The notes under the pieces were generated by a model. That model made no database searches. It was not told the DNA's origin and saw nothing but the letters and a program-made list of their open reading frames with translations. From Plesiocystis pacifica SIR-1 (GTDB taxonomy: Bacteria > Myxococcota_A > Polyangia > Nannocystales > Nannocystaceae), in the NCBI RefSeq assembly GCF_000170895.1, contig NZ_ABCS01000079.1:1-46612 (forward strand): a stretch of DNA of 46,612 nt, in the 5' to 3' direction. This document shows, in pieces, positions 32,577-40,657 of this stretch (position 1 is its first letter; the number at the start of each line of letters is the position of its first letter). The position numbers and the translations under genes were made by a program.

Positions 32577-32838
32577 TTGGTGAGGACTGCGGGGTGCTTG
32601 TTGGGTGGTGAGCTCAGCGGGGTGCTTGTTGGGTTGGTGAGGACTGCGGGGTGCTTGTTGGGTTGGTGAGCTCAGCGGGGTGCTTGTTGGGTTGGTGAGG
32701 ACTGCGGGGTGCTTGTTGGGTTGGTGAGTACTGTGGCGTGCTTCCTGGGTTGGTTGAACCCGTGCTGCATGCGGCGGGGTTTGTTGAACCCGTGCTGCAT
32801 GCGGTGGGGTTGTCCAAGCACTGCTGCAGGCTTCCCGG
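32577..32838 (+). repeat. 29-bp tandem repeat with alternating variants
   Basis: Units: 32577-32605, 32606-32633, 32634-32662, 32663-32691, 32692-32720, 32721-32749, then degenerating 30-bp units 32750-32779, 32780-32809 and a partial one to about 32838. The core is GGGGTGCTTGTTGGG. Units alternate GAGGACTGC and GAGCTCAGC, giving a 58-bp higher-order period across the first five. There are no spacers. Confidence 0.85.
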
Positions 32839-32905
32839 ATTTGAGAACAGGCTGGTTTTCCCCATGAGGTTCTATCGGGAGGCCCTCGACAGCGTCCGCC
32901 CCGAC

Positions 32906-32941
32906 GATGAATCGTGCTCGCTTCGCTGCGCGCGATTCATC
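32906..32941. repeat. 9-bp-stem inverted repeat
   Basis: GATGAATCG (32906-32914) and CGATTCATC (32933-32941) are perfectly complementary, with an 18-nt loop containing CGCTTCGCTGCG. Non-coding on both strands. Probably a structured short repeat element; it is not followed by a T-tract. Confidence 0.6.
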
Positions 32942-32999
32942 CACCTCACGCTCGCTTCGCTCGCTGCGGCTCCGGTCACGGGGCGGCGAGAAGAAATGT

Positions 33000-33018
33000 T
33001 TTGGCGGGGATGAAGACC
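33000..33018 (+). repeat. Copy of dispersed intergenic motif
   Basis: TTTGGCGGGGATGAAGACC. It nearly repeats 28863-28880 (18 bp, one base shorter), and the hairpin arms at 32505-32520 and 32529-32545. Confidence 0.55.
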
Positions 33019-33366
33019 ATGGTTGCTGGGACGTTTTCTGGTTGCGGAGGTTGGTGGGGATGCAACCGGCCGTCTCGGACCGCTTCTGGGTTAGCCCGGC
33101 ATCTTTTTGGCGCATATACAGCAGGCCGCTCGGCGGGAGGGGTCCCTGCGACGAGCACCGAGCCGCGTACAGCCCTGGAAGAGCAGCCAAGCGTGGCTCG
33201 GCTCGAGCGCAGGAGTGGGGAGGAGCCCGCCGAATAGGCCGCGGAGCACCGTCGGAGCCTGGAGAGCACCGCGGTCCTACTGCACCGCCGGAGCCACGAG
33301 CGCATCGCAGTCCGACTGCACCGTCGAAGCCCAAAAGCAGATTTCAGCACCCCATCAACCAGCACC

Positions 33367-36300
33367 TCACTCCTCCAACCACATCACCTTCCCCGCCGGC
33401 GCCAACCACAACCCAAACCTCCCCAGCCGAACCTTCTCCCCCCGGAGCACCCACCCCTGCAGCGCCCGCCGATACAGCAACAGCTGCGGCCCATACTCCC
33501 ACTGCAGCTCCTCCATCTCCGCCCGCGACCGCACCTTGCTGGTCACCTTGTAGTCCAGCAGGCACCACGCCCCCTCGTCGTCCCGCCACAGCAAGTCGAT
33601 GCGCCCCCGGACGCGGTTGTCGGCCCGCTCCGCGTCAAAGCTGGGGATCAGCGCGTCGACGTCGAGCTCGTGGAAGAGCTCGCCCCGCTCCCGCGCGGCG
33701 CACAGCTCCGCATGCAGCGGCGTATCGAGGAGCAGCGCGAGGGTGCGCTCGAGCCAGCGCGCGAGCTGGGTCCGGCGCTTTGGGGAGCGCGCGCCAAAGT
33801 GGACGCCGACCAGCTCGCCGAGGGCGGCGGCGTTCGGTGGATCCCCCTGGAAGTCCCAGCGCTCCATGGCCGCGTGGAACAGCTCACCGAGCTCGCGCGG
33901 GTCTTCGCTCGTGTCAGGGTCGGGGTCGGGGTCGGCCTCGAGCACGATCGGGCGCCGGGCGGGCAGGGGCATGTCCCAGTCGAGCTCGCTCACCGGCCAG
34001 GGGGAGCGGCCCGCGCTGGGTCGCCAGCTGGCGAGGGAAGGGCCCGCGCGCCAGCGCATGACGTCGACGCGCCCGCGCCGAGGCTTGGGCGGCGGCGGCG
34101 GCTCGGGGTCGAGGCCCATGCTGGCGAACAGGCCGAGCTGGCGCTTGTCGACCTTGCGCTTGCGGCCGCGCTTGCGGGCCTTGGGAGGGGGCGGAGGGAC
34201 AGCGGGCTCGGGTACGGGCGGCGGGGCGGGCAGGCTGCGCTCGAGCCCCGCGCGCAGGTCGGCGTCCTCGATCACCCGCAAAAAGCTGAGGCTCCACGCG
34301 GCCGCCCGCGGGCGCAAGAGCGTGTCGCTCCCGACCGCGCCGAGTCCGGCGTGCGGTGCAGGGATGTCGAGGCCCGCGACGAGCAGCTCGAGGGGGCGGC
34401 GGCACAGGTAGGCGGGCTTGGGCTCGCCGACGAGGGGATCCATGGAGGTCCCGCGCTCGAGGCTCAGCCACGCTCGATCGCCCACGTGGACGTGGGTGCG
34501 CGGGTCGGCCTCGCCCGAGAGCACGAGGCGGTCCCGGGCGCGGGTCATGGCGACGTAGAGCAGGCGCTTGGCCTCGGCGGCCTCGAGCGGGGTGGTCAGG
34601 TTGGCGCAGACCGGGTGGAGGCTGTCGAAGCGGGCGGAGAAGCCCTGGTGAGGCGGGCGGATCCGCGGCACGGCGAGCTTGGTCTGGCTGCCGAGGGTCG
34701 GGACGGGCTCGGCGCTCCAGCTCGCGCGGGTCGGGCTGGGCCGGAACTCGCCCAAGCCGGCGACGACGACCACGGGCCACTCCTTGCCCTTGGAGCCGTG
34801 CCAGGTCGTGATCGTCACGGCGTCGGCGTGGGGGGAGATCAGCCCCTCGGGGGCGGGCTGGGCCCCGGCGTCGAGCCAGCTGACGAGGCGCTGGAGGTCC
34901 GGTCCGTCGGGCTCGAGGGTGCGCACGTGCTCGACGAAGCGCCACGCGTTGGCGACGGCCCGGCGCCCGCGGGGGCTGGCGAGCCAGTGGGCCTCGAGGC
35001 AAAACGCGGTGATCAGGTCGGCGAGCAGCTCGGCGGTGCTGCGGGCGCCCGCGTGGCGAGCGAGGGCCCAGAAACGATCGCGCCCGCCCTCGAGAGAAGC
35101 CGCGTCGCGCTCGAGCTGGGCCTGGAGGGCGGCGCGTCGCTCGGGCTCGAGCACGCCGGCCTCGGCGAGGGCCGCGAGGGCGCGCTCGGGGAACAGCCGG
35201 CCGTGGCGGAGGACCTGCCGGTAGGGGCGGGGCGGCGTCCGGGGCCAGCTCTCGCCGTCGTCTTCGTCGTCGTCCCAGCGCTCCCACAGCTCGTCGAGCT
35301 CGGCGAACTCGGGCAGGTCGGGGTCGGCCTCTTGGACCCGACGGTCGAGGCCCGGCCAGCGACCGAGCACGTAGAGGCCGAGGTCGGACAGGCCAAAGCA
35401 GGGCCCGCGGAGCACGGCGACGGCCGCGAGGGCGTCGCGCTCGTCGGCGAAGCAGCGCACGAGGTTGATGAGGTCGCGGACCTCGGGGAGGGCGAGCAGG
35501 CCGCGGCCGCCGGCCAGGTCCGCGCGGATGCCCCGGGCGTCGAGGGCTTCGCGGTAGCGCTCGGCGAGCTGCCAGCGCGGCACGAGGATGGCCACGTCGC
35601 GGGCGCGGATCGTCGGCGGGTCGTCGCTGCTGTCGTCGCCGAGGGTCGCCCCGCACAGCAGGCCGTAGACGTGGGCGGCGACCCGCTCGGTCTCCCGGGT
35701 CAGCGGGTCGGCGTCCTCGGGGAGCTCCCCGCTGGGTCGCATGCGCAGCAGCGAGTCGACGGCCAGGCCCGGGAGACGATCGGCCGCGCGCACGGTCGTC
35801 ACGTCCTGGTCCCAGGGCACCCGCGCGTGGTCCTCGACGTCGCGCAGCCGGGCCAGCTCGAAGGGCCGACCGAACTCGGCGGTGTTGGCCCAGGGCAGGG
35901 CGCCGGCGAACAGGGGCGGGAAGAGCTCGGCGAAGAAGCGGCCGAGGCTCGGCGAGCTGCGTCGGTTCTCGGCCAGCCGGACCACGGCCTGGCCGTCGTC
36001 GACGGTCCGCTCGGCGCGCTGGAAGACCTCGGGGTCGGCCCCGCGGAAGCGGTAGATCGACTGCTTGGGGTCGCCGACGTAGAAGACCCGCACCGGCGCG
36101 TCGGCGCGGCCGCACAGCTCGACGAGGGCCTCGAGGATGCGCGCTTGGATCGGGCTGACGTCCTGGTACTCGTCGACGAGCAGGTGGCGGTAGCGCCCGC
36201 GCAGCTGGTCTTGGGCGCGGGGATCGGCGAGCAGGTCGGCGGCGAAGCGCTCGAGGTCGTCGTAGCGCAGCACCCCGCGCCGACGCAGGCTCGCGACCCA

Positions 36301-37377
36301 GTCGCGCTGGGCGAAGTCCGCGAGCTCGAGCCACCGGCTCAGGTGCTCGGCGTGACCGGCCTGATCCGCCTCGAGGGTCCGCTTGGGGTCCGGCAAGATC
36401 GGCCGCTCGCGCCGGCTCGAGACCACGTTGTGGATGTTGCGCAGCTGCTGCAAGAGCGCGCCGATCTGCGGGCCGAGCTTCTTGGACGCCCGCGTCGAGG
36501 TCAGCGCGCGGACCTCCTCGGCGACCCGGACCAAGCGCGCGGCGTCGAGCTGCTCGAAGCGCAGGCCAAAGTGGCGGCTGACCGCGACGAGCTTGGCCTG
36601 GAGCTCGCGCTGGCGCTCGTTGGGGCGCTCGAGGGTGGCGCAGGCCTGGAACAGCACGGCGACCGGGCCATGCATCTCGCGCAGGTAGTCGAGCCACTGG
36701 GTGGCCACGAAGCGCAGCCGCGCGGCCTGGACGGCGGCGGGGTCGGGCCAGCGCTCGCCGAGGGTCGCCGGGCCCGTGAGCGGGGCCGAGTCGGCGGCGT
36801 CGCCGAGCACGTTGGCGCCGTGGGGATCGCCGAGCATGGCCCGCAGCTCGCTGCGCACGAAGGCGACGGGGTGGCTGGCGAGGAGCTCGGCGCAGCGCTC
36901 GTGGGCGGGGTGGCGCAGCTCGTCGATGGCCGCGTCGATCCACCCGCGCACGAAGGCGTCGAGCTCGAGCTCTTGCTCGGCGGGCTCGAGCGGGCGGGCG
37001 TCCGGGGGCACGCCGCTGAGCTCGGGGAACTCGGCGAGCAGGCGGGCGCACAGGGAGTGCAGGGTGCCAATCGGGGCCGCGGCGACGCGCTCGGTCAGGC
37101 CCAGGCGCTCGCCGAGGGAGCAGCCCTCGATGAGCTCGGCGAGCACCGGGTCGTCCTCGGGCGAGGGCGCGCGGGTCTGGGTCAGCGCCGCGAATACGCG
37201 GGCGCGCATCTCGGCCGCGGCGGCGCGGGTGAAGGTCACCGCGACGATCTCCTCGGGGTCGGCGAAGCGCGAGACGATCCGCAGGTAGCGACGGACGAGG
37301 CGCCAGGTCTTGCCCGTACCCGCGGCGGCGACCAGGACCACGGAGCGCCCAGGATCGTAGATCGGGTCCAAGCTCAC
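33367..37377 (-). CDS. addA: AddA-type UvrD/RecB helicase-nuclease
   Basis: 1336 aa from a GTG overlapping the addB stop (GTGA, 37374-37377). UvrD-like helicase: Walker A VAAAGTGKT (16-24), TFTRAAAAEM (motif Ia), VDEYQDVSPIQ (motif II), YVGDPKQSIYRFRGAD (motif III), TWHGSKGKEWPVV (motif V) and LLYVAMTRARDRLVL (motif VI). The C-terminal PD-(D/E)xK nuclease has H in LGELFHAAMERW, D1261 (GRIDLLW), D1275 and K1277 (LLDYK), and a QxxxY-type element near 1298. It would resect DNA double-strand ends with its partner before RecA loading. Between motif VI and the nuclease there is a Pro-rich, very basic linker (about 1045-1105) holding QLGLF (1080-1084), a match to the sliding-clamp-binding pentapeptide. 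The family call is firm. Confidence 0.92.
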   Translation of the reverse strand: MSLDPIYDPGRSVVLVAAAGTGKTWRLVRRYLRIVSRFADPEEIVAVTFTRAAAAEMRARVFAALTQTRAPSPEDDPVLAELIEGCSLGERLGLTERVAAAPIGTLHSLCARLLAEFPELSGVPPDARPLEPAEQELELDAFVRGWIDAAIDELRHPAHERCAELLASHPVAFVRSELRAMLGDPHGANVLGDAADSAPLTGPATLGERWPDPAAVQAARLRFVATQWLDYLREMHGPVAVLFQACATLERPNERQRELQAKLVAVSRHFGLRFEQLDAARLVRVAEEVRALTSTRASKKLGPQIGALLQQLRNIHNVVSSRRERPILPDPKRTLEADQAGHAEHLSRWLELADFAQRDWVASLRRRGVLRYDDLERFAADLLADPRAQDQLRGRYRHLLVDEYQDVSPIQARILEALVELCGRADAPVRVFYVGDPKQSIYRFRGADPEVFQRAERTVDDGQAVVRLAENRRSSPSLGRFFAELFPPLFAGALPWANTAEFGRPFELARLRDVEDHARVPWDQDVTTVRAADRLPGLAVDSLLRMRPSGELPEDADPLTRETERVAAHVYGLLCGATLGDDSSDDPPTIRARDVAILVPRWQLAERYREALDARGIRADLAGGRGLLALPEVRDLINLVRCFADERDALAAVAVLRGPCFGLSDLGLYVLGRWPGLDRRVQEADPDLPEFAELDELWERWDDDEDDGESWPRTPPRPYRQVLRHGRLFPERALAALAEAGVLEPERRAALQAQLERDAASLEGGRDRFWALARHAGARSTAELLADLITAFCLEAHWLASPRGRRAVANAWRFVEHVRTLEPDGPDLQRLVSWLDAGAQPAPEGLISPHADAVTITTWHGSKGKEWPVVVVAGLGEFRPSPTRASWSAEPVPTLGSQTKLAVPRIRPPHQGFSARFDSLHPVCANLTTPLEAAEAKRLLYVAMTRARDRLVLSGEADPRTHVHVGDRAWLSLERGTSMDPLVGEPKPAYLCRRPLELLVAGLDIPAPHAGLGAVGSDTLLRPRAAAWSLSFLRVIEDADLRAGLERSLPAPPPVPEPAVPPPPPKARKRGRKRKVDKRQLGLFASMGLDPEPPPPPKPRRGRVDVMRWRAGPSLASWRPSAGRSPWPVSELDWDMPLPARRPIVLEADPDPDPDTSEDPRELGELFHAAMERWDFQGDPPNAAALGELVGVHFGARSPKRRTQLARWLERTLALLLDTPLHAELCAARERGELFHELDVDALIPSFDAERADNRVRGRIDLLWRDDEGAWCLLDYKVTSKVRSRAEMEELQWEYGPQLLLYRRALQGWVLRGEKVRLGRFGLWLAPAGKVMWLEE

Positions 37378-40300
37378 CGGACCACCTCGCTGTCGCGCGG
37401 CCGGGGCTCGGCCAGCTCGGCGTCTGTTTCGGCGGCGTGGGCGAAGGGCCGCAAGGGCGGGGGCAGGCCGTCCTCGCGCCCGTGCTTTTCGGGGACGACG
37501 CGGGCGAGCTCGGCGACGCGATCGCTGCGCGAGCCGCCCCAACGCCGCGCTGGAATCCGCGACACGAGGGGGAAGTGCCCGGTCTCGATGGCGCGCGCGA
37601 ACGCGAGGGCGAAGCGCGCGGCGGCCTCGGCCACGGTGCGGGTGTGGCCGTCCTCGTCGACGCCCAGGGGCGCGCGCAGGCGAAAGCCCCGGGTCACCGG
37701 GAGCACCTCTTTGTTGGGGTCTTGCCAGGGCTGTCGGGGCGGACGCTGGAGGTACTCGAGGCGCAGCGAGCCCACGGGCGCGGGGGCGCTCAGGCCCAGG
37801 CGCTGTGGGGTCGCGCGGGCGACCTGGTCGACGGCCAGGCCGTAGAGCGGCAGCTGCAGGTGGGTCCCCGCGCGCAGCTCCGCGAGGATCGACGCGGGCC
37901 ACTGGGGCCGCCCGGTCTTGTAGTCGCAGATCGTCAGCTCCTGGACCAGCGGGTTGGCCTCGATGCGATCGACGGCCGCGATCAGGGGCAGGCGGGCCTC
38001 GCCGAGCTCGAGCTCGAAGGGCGCGAGGGCGTCCGCGTCCGAGCCGTCGTCGCCGGGGGACCACTCGACGCCGCACAGCACCATGCCGGGGACGGTCTCG
38101 ATCGCTTCGGGCTTGCCGCGCAGGGGCTTGGCCGTGCCCATGGCCGCGCACAGCCGCTGGTACCAGGCGCGCCACCAGGCCTCGAGCTCCACGGCCCAGC
38201 GCTGGTACTCGCCGGTCCAGATCGCCTCGGCCTGGCCGTGCTCGGCCCGGCGTCGGTAGCCCTCTTCGAGGGCGTCGAGGGTGGCCTGGAGCAGCTCGGG
38301 ACCGGCGACGGCGAGGTTGAGCCAGGGGTTCCCGTTCACGTCGCCGGCGGCGAGGCGCGGGGCGAAGGCCGACTCGAGGGCGCGGTGGAGCACGGCGCCT
38401 TGCTCCCGGGCGAGCAGGGCCGAGGTCCCGTCGCCGGTGGCCGGTTCGCGCAAGCCGAGGACGCGCTCGATGAAGTAGCGGTAGGGCAGCTCGGCGAAGC
38501 GCTGGAGGGCGCTGGCCGAGTAGGGCCGGGTCGGGGGCACGGCCACGCCGAGCTCGCCGGTGTGCGGGCCGAGCGCGCGGGCTTCGTGGCTGACGGTCGC
38601 GCGCACGCGCTCGGCCAGGCCGGGCTCGTCGCTCCAGTCGAGCAGGGCGCGTTCGATCGGCGCGCTGGGCGCCAGCTTCGCGCCGGCCTCCACTTCAGGG
38701 GGCAGCGCGATCGCGTCCACGCCGACCTGCCGCTCCGGCGACCCCTCGTGCTGGCGCCCGGCGATCCACGCCCCGGGCGGACGCCGAGCCCCCGAGCCCG
38801 CGCGCCACCGCCAGCTCGCCAGCACCGTCCGCGGCGTCTCGGCCAGGGCGTCGAGGTGGCGCAGCTGCGACAGGAAGCGCTGGGTGTCCAGGGTCAGGCC
38901 CAGGCTCTCGCGCAGCCCCTCGGAGGCGGGCCCGCGGGCGATCGGCGGGCGCGGGTGGGCGTCGAGGCCGGTGAGCACCACGGCCTCGACCCCGATCGGG
39001 AGCGGGCGCAGGGCCGACGCGGTCGCGTAGTCGAGGATCCACACCGCTGGCGGGCCGTCGACGGCCCGATCGTGCTCCCAGTGACCCACGCGGGCGAAGC
39101 TCAGGGCGTGATCGAGGCCCGCGCTGAGCCGCGCGAAGCTACCGCGGGCTCGGGAGAGGTAGTCGAGCAGCACGCGCACGGCCGCGAGCTCGGGTCCGTC
39201 GGTGCCCAGCACCGCCGCGCGCTTGCCCGCGCCCCAATCGATCAGCAATTGGCGCAGCCCGGCGGCCAGATCCCTTCGATCGGGGCTCAGATCACCCGTG
39301 CGGCCGAGCTCGGCGAGGCTCTCGAGCGTGTGGATCGCCCCAGCGAGCAGGCGGTGGGCGTCTCGCTCGCGCGCGCGGCGGGTTTCGAGCTCTTCAGCGG
39401 TCCAGCCGAAGCGTTGACCGCGTTCCTCCGTGCTCGCGCGGGCCTCGGACGCCGACGCGCGGGCCTCGAGGCGCGCGGCGAGGGTGCTCAGGCGCACCGC
39501 GGACGCGCGCTGGTTCGCCCACGCCTGGTGCAAGTCGCCCGGGCGGACGTCCGCGGGGAATTCGATGCCCAGATCCTCGGCGACGGGCCCGAACACGTGG
39601 AGCGCGCGGCCAAACAGCACCCGCTCGAGGTCCGCGCGGGCCACCGCCGCGTCCTCGCGCTGGTGTTCCCCGCCTCCGAGGATCCGAAGCAGCGCGCGCA
39701 CGGCCTGGGCGGCGGCGGTTTGGGCCGCGGGCAGGTCGACGTGGGCGCGCACGGGTACGTCGCGGTGGCGCAGACGCACGACCCAGCGGGGGATGGCCTC
39801 CGCCGGGGCGAGCACGATGGCCGCTCTCGGCTCACGCCGGAGCCAGCGGGCGACCGCGGCGATCTCGGCCTCCGGTCCGGCGCAGCCCAGCCGGAGCGTC
39901 AGGGGTCGACGGCGATCGGCGGCGGTGTGCGTGGGCGTCGGCAGGGTCCAGCGCTCGAAGCCGAGGGTCCGGAGCAGGACCTCTTGCCACCGCGGGGTCG
40001 TCGGCGGGGCGAAGCCGATGGCGATCTTGGCGGCGTTGCGGCCGGGGCGGAGGGTCGGCACGCGGGGGTGCCCGGCGAGCAGGCGGCCCAGGTCTCGGCC
40101 GCGCCACTCGGCGTCCTCGCTGGCGACGGCCTCCCGAAAGCGCTCGAAGGCGTCGAGCAGGGCGCGGTCCCAGGCTCCCCCAGCCTCGGGTCCCGTGTCG
40201 GGCCCGGCCTCGGGTTTGGCCGGCAGCCCGGCCCCGGCGGCGAGGCTGCGCTCGATCGCCACGAAGGTCCGCAGCACCTCGCGCTGGTAGCTGGGCTGGT

Positions 40301-40589
40301 CGGCGATCGCCGCGTAGCGCCGCTCGGGATCGGCGAGCAGCGCCCGGCGGACCTCGGCGAGGGCGTCGAGGGTCGGCAGCTCGTCCCCCGCGAGGGCGCG
40401 GTGGGACTCGCGGAGCAGCGCGTCGAGGTCGAGGATGCGCGCGCCCACGACGACGCCGAGGGCCTCGACGAGCAGGCTCTGCAACCACCGCGCGGCGCCC
40501 CCGTGGGGCACGAGCACGAGCACGGGCCGGGGGCTGTGCGCGCGGATCACGGTCGCGAGGCGACCGGTCAGCTCCTCGGGGCCGAGCAT
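37374..40589 (-). CDS. addB: AddB-like PD-(D/E)xK nuclease subunit
   Basis: 1071 aa from the ATG at 40589. The N-terminus (LVLVPHGGAARWLQSLLVEAL, then ARILDLDALL) resembles the inactivated helicase region of AddB; no intact Walker A is seen. The C-terminal nuclease has H in GAVLHRALESAF, an AAVDRIE aspartate and D889-Y-K891 (ICDYKTGR), plus LQLPLYGL. AddB of Bacillus has four cysteines holding an iron-sulphur cluster around this domain. Here the PYRYFIERVLGLRE segment is preceded by FAEL instead of Cys, and no Cys cluster follows near the C-terminus. Translation is coupled to addA. Assignment to AddB rests on architecture and gene order; a weaker reading is a generic PD-(D/E)xK family protein. 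Confidence 0.83.
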   Translation of the reverse strand: MLGPEELTGRLATVIRAHSPRPVLVLVPHGGAARWLQSLLVEALGVVVGARILDLDALLRESHRALAGDELPTLDALAEVRRALLADPERRYAAIADQPSYQREVLRTFVAIERSLAAGAGLPAKPEAGPDTGPEAGGAWDRALLDAFERFREAVASEDAEWRGRDLGRLLAGHPRVPTLRPGRNAAKIAIGFAPPTTPRWQEVLLRTLGFERWTLPTPTHTAADRRRPLTLRLGCAGPEAEIAAVARWLRREPRAAIVLAPAEAIPRWVVRLRHRDVPVRAHVDLPAAQTAAAQAVRALLRILGGGEHQREDAAVARADLERVLFGRALHVFGPVAEDLGIEFPADVRPGDLHQAWANQRASAVRLSTLAARLEARASASEARASTEERGQRFGWTAEELETRRARERDAHRLLAGAIHTLESLAELGRTGDLSPDRRDLAAGLRQLLIDWGAGKRAAVLGTDGPELAAVRVLLDYLSRARGSFARLSAGLDHALSFARVGHWEHDRAVDGPPAVWILDYATASALRPLPIGVEAVVLTGLDAHPRPPIARGPASEGLRESLGLTLDTQRFLSQLRHLDALAETPRTVLASWRWRAGSGARRPPGAWIAGRQHEGSPERQVGVDAIALPPEVEAGAKLAPSAPIERALLDWSDEPGLAERVRATVSHEARALGPHTGELGVAVPPTRPYSASALQRFAELPYRYFIERVLGLREPATGDGTSALLAREQGAVLHRALESAFAPRLAAGDVNGNPWLNLAVAGPELLQATLDALEEGYRRRAEHGQAEAIWTGEYQRWAVELEAWWRAWYQRLCAAMGTAKPLRGKPEAIETVPGMVLCGVEWSPGDDGSDADALAPFELELGEARLPLIAAVDRIEANPLVQELTICDYKTGRPQWPASILAELRAGTHLQLPLYGLAVDQVARATPQRLGLSAPAPVGSLRLEYLQRPPRQPWQDPNKEVLPVTRGFRLRAPLGVDEDGHTRTVAEAAARFALAFARAIETGHFPLVSRIPARRWGGSRSDRVAELARVVPEKHGREDGLPPPLRPFAHAAETDAELAEPRPRDSEVVR

Positions 40590-40605
40590 GCCCGGCCGAG
40601 CATAA

Positions 40606-40637
40606 CGAAAGCCCGCGGGTCCGAAAGCCCGCGGGTC
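40606..40637 (-). repeat. Tandem 16-bp duplication with palindromic core, possible terminator
   Basis: CGAAAGCCCGCGGGTC occurs twice in tandem (40606-40621 and 40622-40637). Each copy has the palindrome CCCGCGGG, so the two can pair across an 8-nt loop to form an 8-bp GC stem. On the minus strand the stem is followed by CTTTCGTT. It lies between the propeller lipoprotein stop and the addB start, so it may end that upstream transcript. Confidence 0.5.
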
Positions 40638-40657
40638 TGCCACCTCGAGGGGAAGAT

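Larger units (their letters stand above)
32481..33366. other. Non-coding repeat-rich stretch, 886 bp
   Basis: No gene is supported between the TPR lipoprotein stop and the helicase-nuclease stop. The stretch holds a hairpin terminator (32504-32552), a 29-bp tandem repeat (32577-32838), an 18-nt-loop hairpin (32906-32941), a copy of the dispersed motif (33000-33018), a 17-bp repeat shared with 49-65 (33041-33057), and alternating GAGC/GGAG-type short repeats to 33330. Open reading frames here are repeat-derived and shift frame with the 29-bp unit. Confidence 0.8.

Noticed and set aside
32577..32838. 29-bp repeats as a CRISPR array
   Set aside because: Units abut with no spacers, two variants alternate, and no cas genes are near. 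It is a tandem repeat.
32614..33334. Minus-strand frames giving NPTSTPQSSPTQQAPR-type repeat peptides
   Set aside because: The 29-bp unit is not a multiple of three, so the frame changes with each unit and the peptide is a by-product. No start signal or domain is seen.
33670..37845. 1391-aa plus-strand frame opposite addA
   Set aside because: It lies antisense to all conserved helicase motifs and has no domain of its own.
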